A stretch of DNA of 64,000 bases. Origin: Prostheceraeus crozeri (lineage: Eukaryota > Platyhelminthes > Polycladida > Euryleptidae). Shown here piece by piece: positions 63,191 through 64,000 of the stretch. The stretch's first letter is position 1. The number at the start of each line of letters is the position of its first letter. Below the pieces are notes generated by a model, which was not told where the DNA came from, ran no database searches, and saw only the letters and a program-made list of their open reading frames with translations. Location of the stretch: positions 124,001 through 188,000 of the forward strand of contig CAJQUW010001859.1 in assembly GCA_907163375.1 (NCBI GenBank), in the 5' to 3' direction. Position numbers and translations under genes: made by a program.

Positions 63191-64000
63191 TTCATGCCAT
63201 GTGGTTGCAGGGTGTTCAGTCTCTTCATCGAGGAATTCTCTTTCTGCAGCCTGCGTTCTTTATTGATACAACTTTCAAGAGCGGTGAAAGAAAAATCAGA
63301 CATGGAACAATTGCCATTGTTAAAATGTCTCGCCATAGAGGTGTCACATGAGACTCTAATACTGTCTACATGTTCAGATACGCTGATACAAAGGACGGCT
63401 GGTTTGACCCACATAAAACATTTTACATTTTTTACATTGAATCAGTTAAATGACATTTACATCTGTACAGTTGAGACAGTGCATTATTGGAAAAGAGTTA
63501 TTAAAAGAGTTTACAACGAATTTACAATAAAAACTATATGTACATATATTACAGTTACATTTAATGAAACCAGTTTGCCAACTATCCGGTTTCCGTTTTG
63601 TTGTACGTAAAACTTTTCTTACATTGTCTCTGATTTCAGATCGAGAAAAACCTTGAGCCCGCCATTTTGGTTGCACAATGCTTTTTGTCACCTTGAAATC
63701 ATCGTATGTGGCACTGTGTGTAACCCATCTGTACAACTGGCCATATAAAACGTTGGAGAGAATTTGGCGTTAACATACAATGATCATCCGTCGGTTTGAA
63801 ATAAGTGCGGTACAAAAGACGACCACTGTCTATATACAACTTCAAGTCCAGAAAATTTACAGAGGTTGAGCTATATACAAGAGAAACATTTATACCAGGA
63901 TAGAAGCCATTAACAAAATCTCGGAAGTCGATCAACTCAGTCTCAGAAAAATTCCATACGCCAAAGATGTCATCTATATAGCGGAGCCACGCAATTGGTC
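63155..64000 (-). pseudogene. Penelope-like element, RT C-terminus plus GIY-YIG endonuclease (runs off window)
   Basis: From the right edge on the minus strand: WLRYIDDIFGVWN (RT catalytic YIDD), then FVNGFYPGINVSL, NFLDLKLYIDSGRLLYRTYF, a Cys-rich linker (CNCNICTYSFYC), LIQCKKCKMFYVGQTSRPLY (GIY-YIG signature) and a C-terminal block with RRLQKENSSMKRLNTLQPHG. Frames shift at least twice, so it is decayed. It ends in the 72-bp palindrome. The N-terminal part lies outside the window. Confidence 0.85.

Overview
The window is animal (metazoan) genomic DNA. It holds a host single-exon neuropeptide-type GPCR, typical animal transposons (hAT, piggyBac, Tc1/mariner, Penelope-like, non-LTR fragments) and two large integrated virus-like elements. 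Many short AGGCCTA-type words in the flanks recall echinoderm genomes, but that species guess is weak.

The dominant content is two complete Polinton/Maverick (adintovirus-type) elements of one family. Copy A is 5264-24536 (19,273 bp, duplicated target AAAGTC). Copy B is 30502-47502 (17,001 bp, duplicated target TCTCCC). Both begin AGTAATGGGC and end GCCCATTACT. They lie in opposite gene orientation and have different 6-bp target duplications, so they are two independent insertions and not one inverted duplication. In copy B order the genes are: small acidic ORF (+), membrane protein (+), 270-aa unknown (+), minor capsid/penton (+), packaging ATPase (+), protein-primed PolB (-), putative sliding-clamp-like protein (-), coiled-coil fibre-like protein (+), Gly/Ala-rich virion-type protein (+), double-jelly-roll major capsid (+), 36-aa ORF (+), membrane protein (+), parvovirus-type PLA2 joined in frame to a retroviral-type integrase (+), adenain-like protease (-). 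Each copy carries its own stops and frameshifts. The B virion genes are largely intact. In A the capsid gene is split by a 1.1 kb hAT element, and protease, ATPase and integrase are broken, but the clamp-like gene is open.

The most unusual signal is a swarm of 24-40 bp double-hairpin elements (two adjacent tiny hairpins, mostly with 3-nt loops such as TTC, GAA, AAA or TTT) scattered through both Polintons, between genes and inside them. At six sites one sibling has an element where the other has an empty site. Five of those sites are coding, and every coding insertion is a multiple of three (24, 30, 39, 39, 39 bp), adding peptides such as TEGSRASP or TSEMSTRASP. They look like mobile palindromes that moved while the virus was active, analogous to Rickettsia palindromic elements or fungal mitochondrial double-hairpin elements.

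Flanks: 1-5257 holds a hAT-like non-autonomous element and a decayed piggyBac. 24543-30495 holds an 8-bp-TSD transposon and a Penelope-like element split by a Tc1 copy with a mutated catalytic Asp. 47509-64000 holds Penelope endonuclease remnants, a 7.9 kb terminal-inverted-repeat element with subterminal arrays and nested hAT/non-LTR sequence, inverted repeats, the GPCR gene, and a second Penelope-like element running off the right edge with a 72-bp palindrome at its end.
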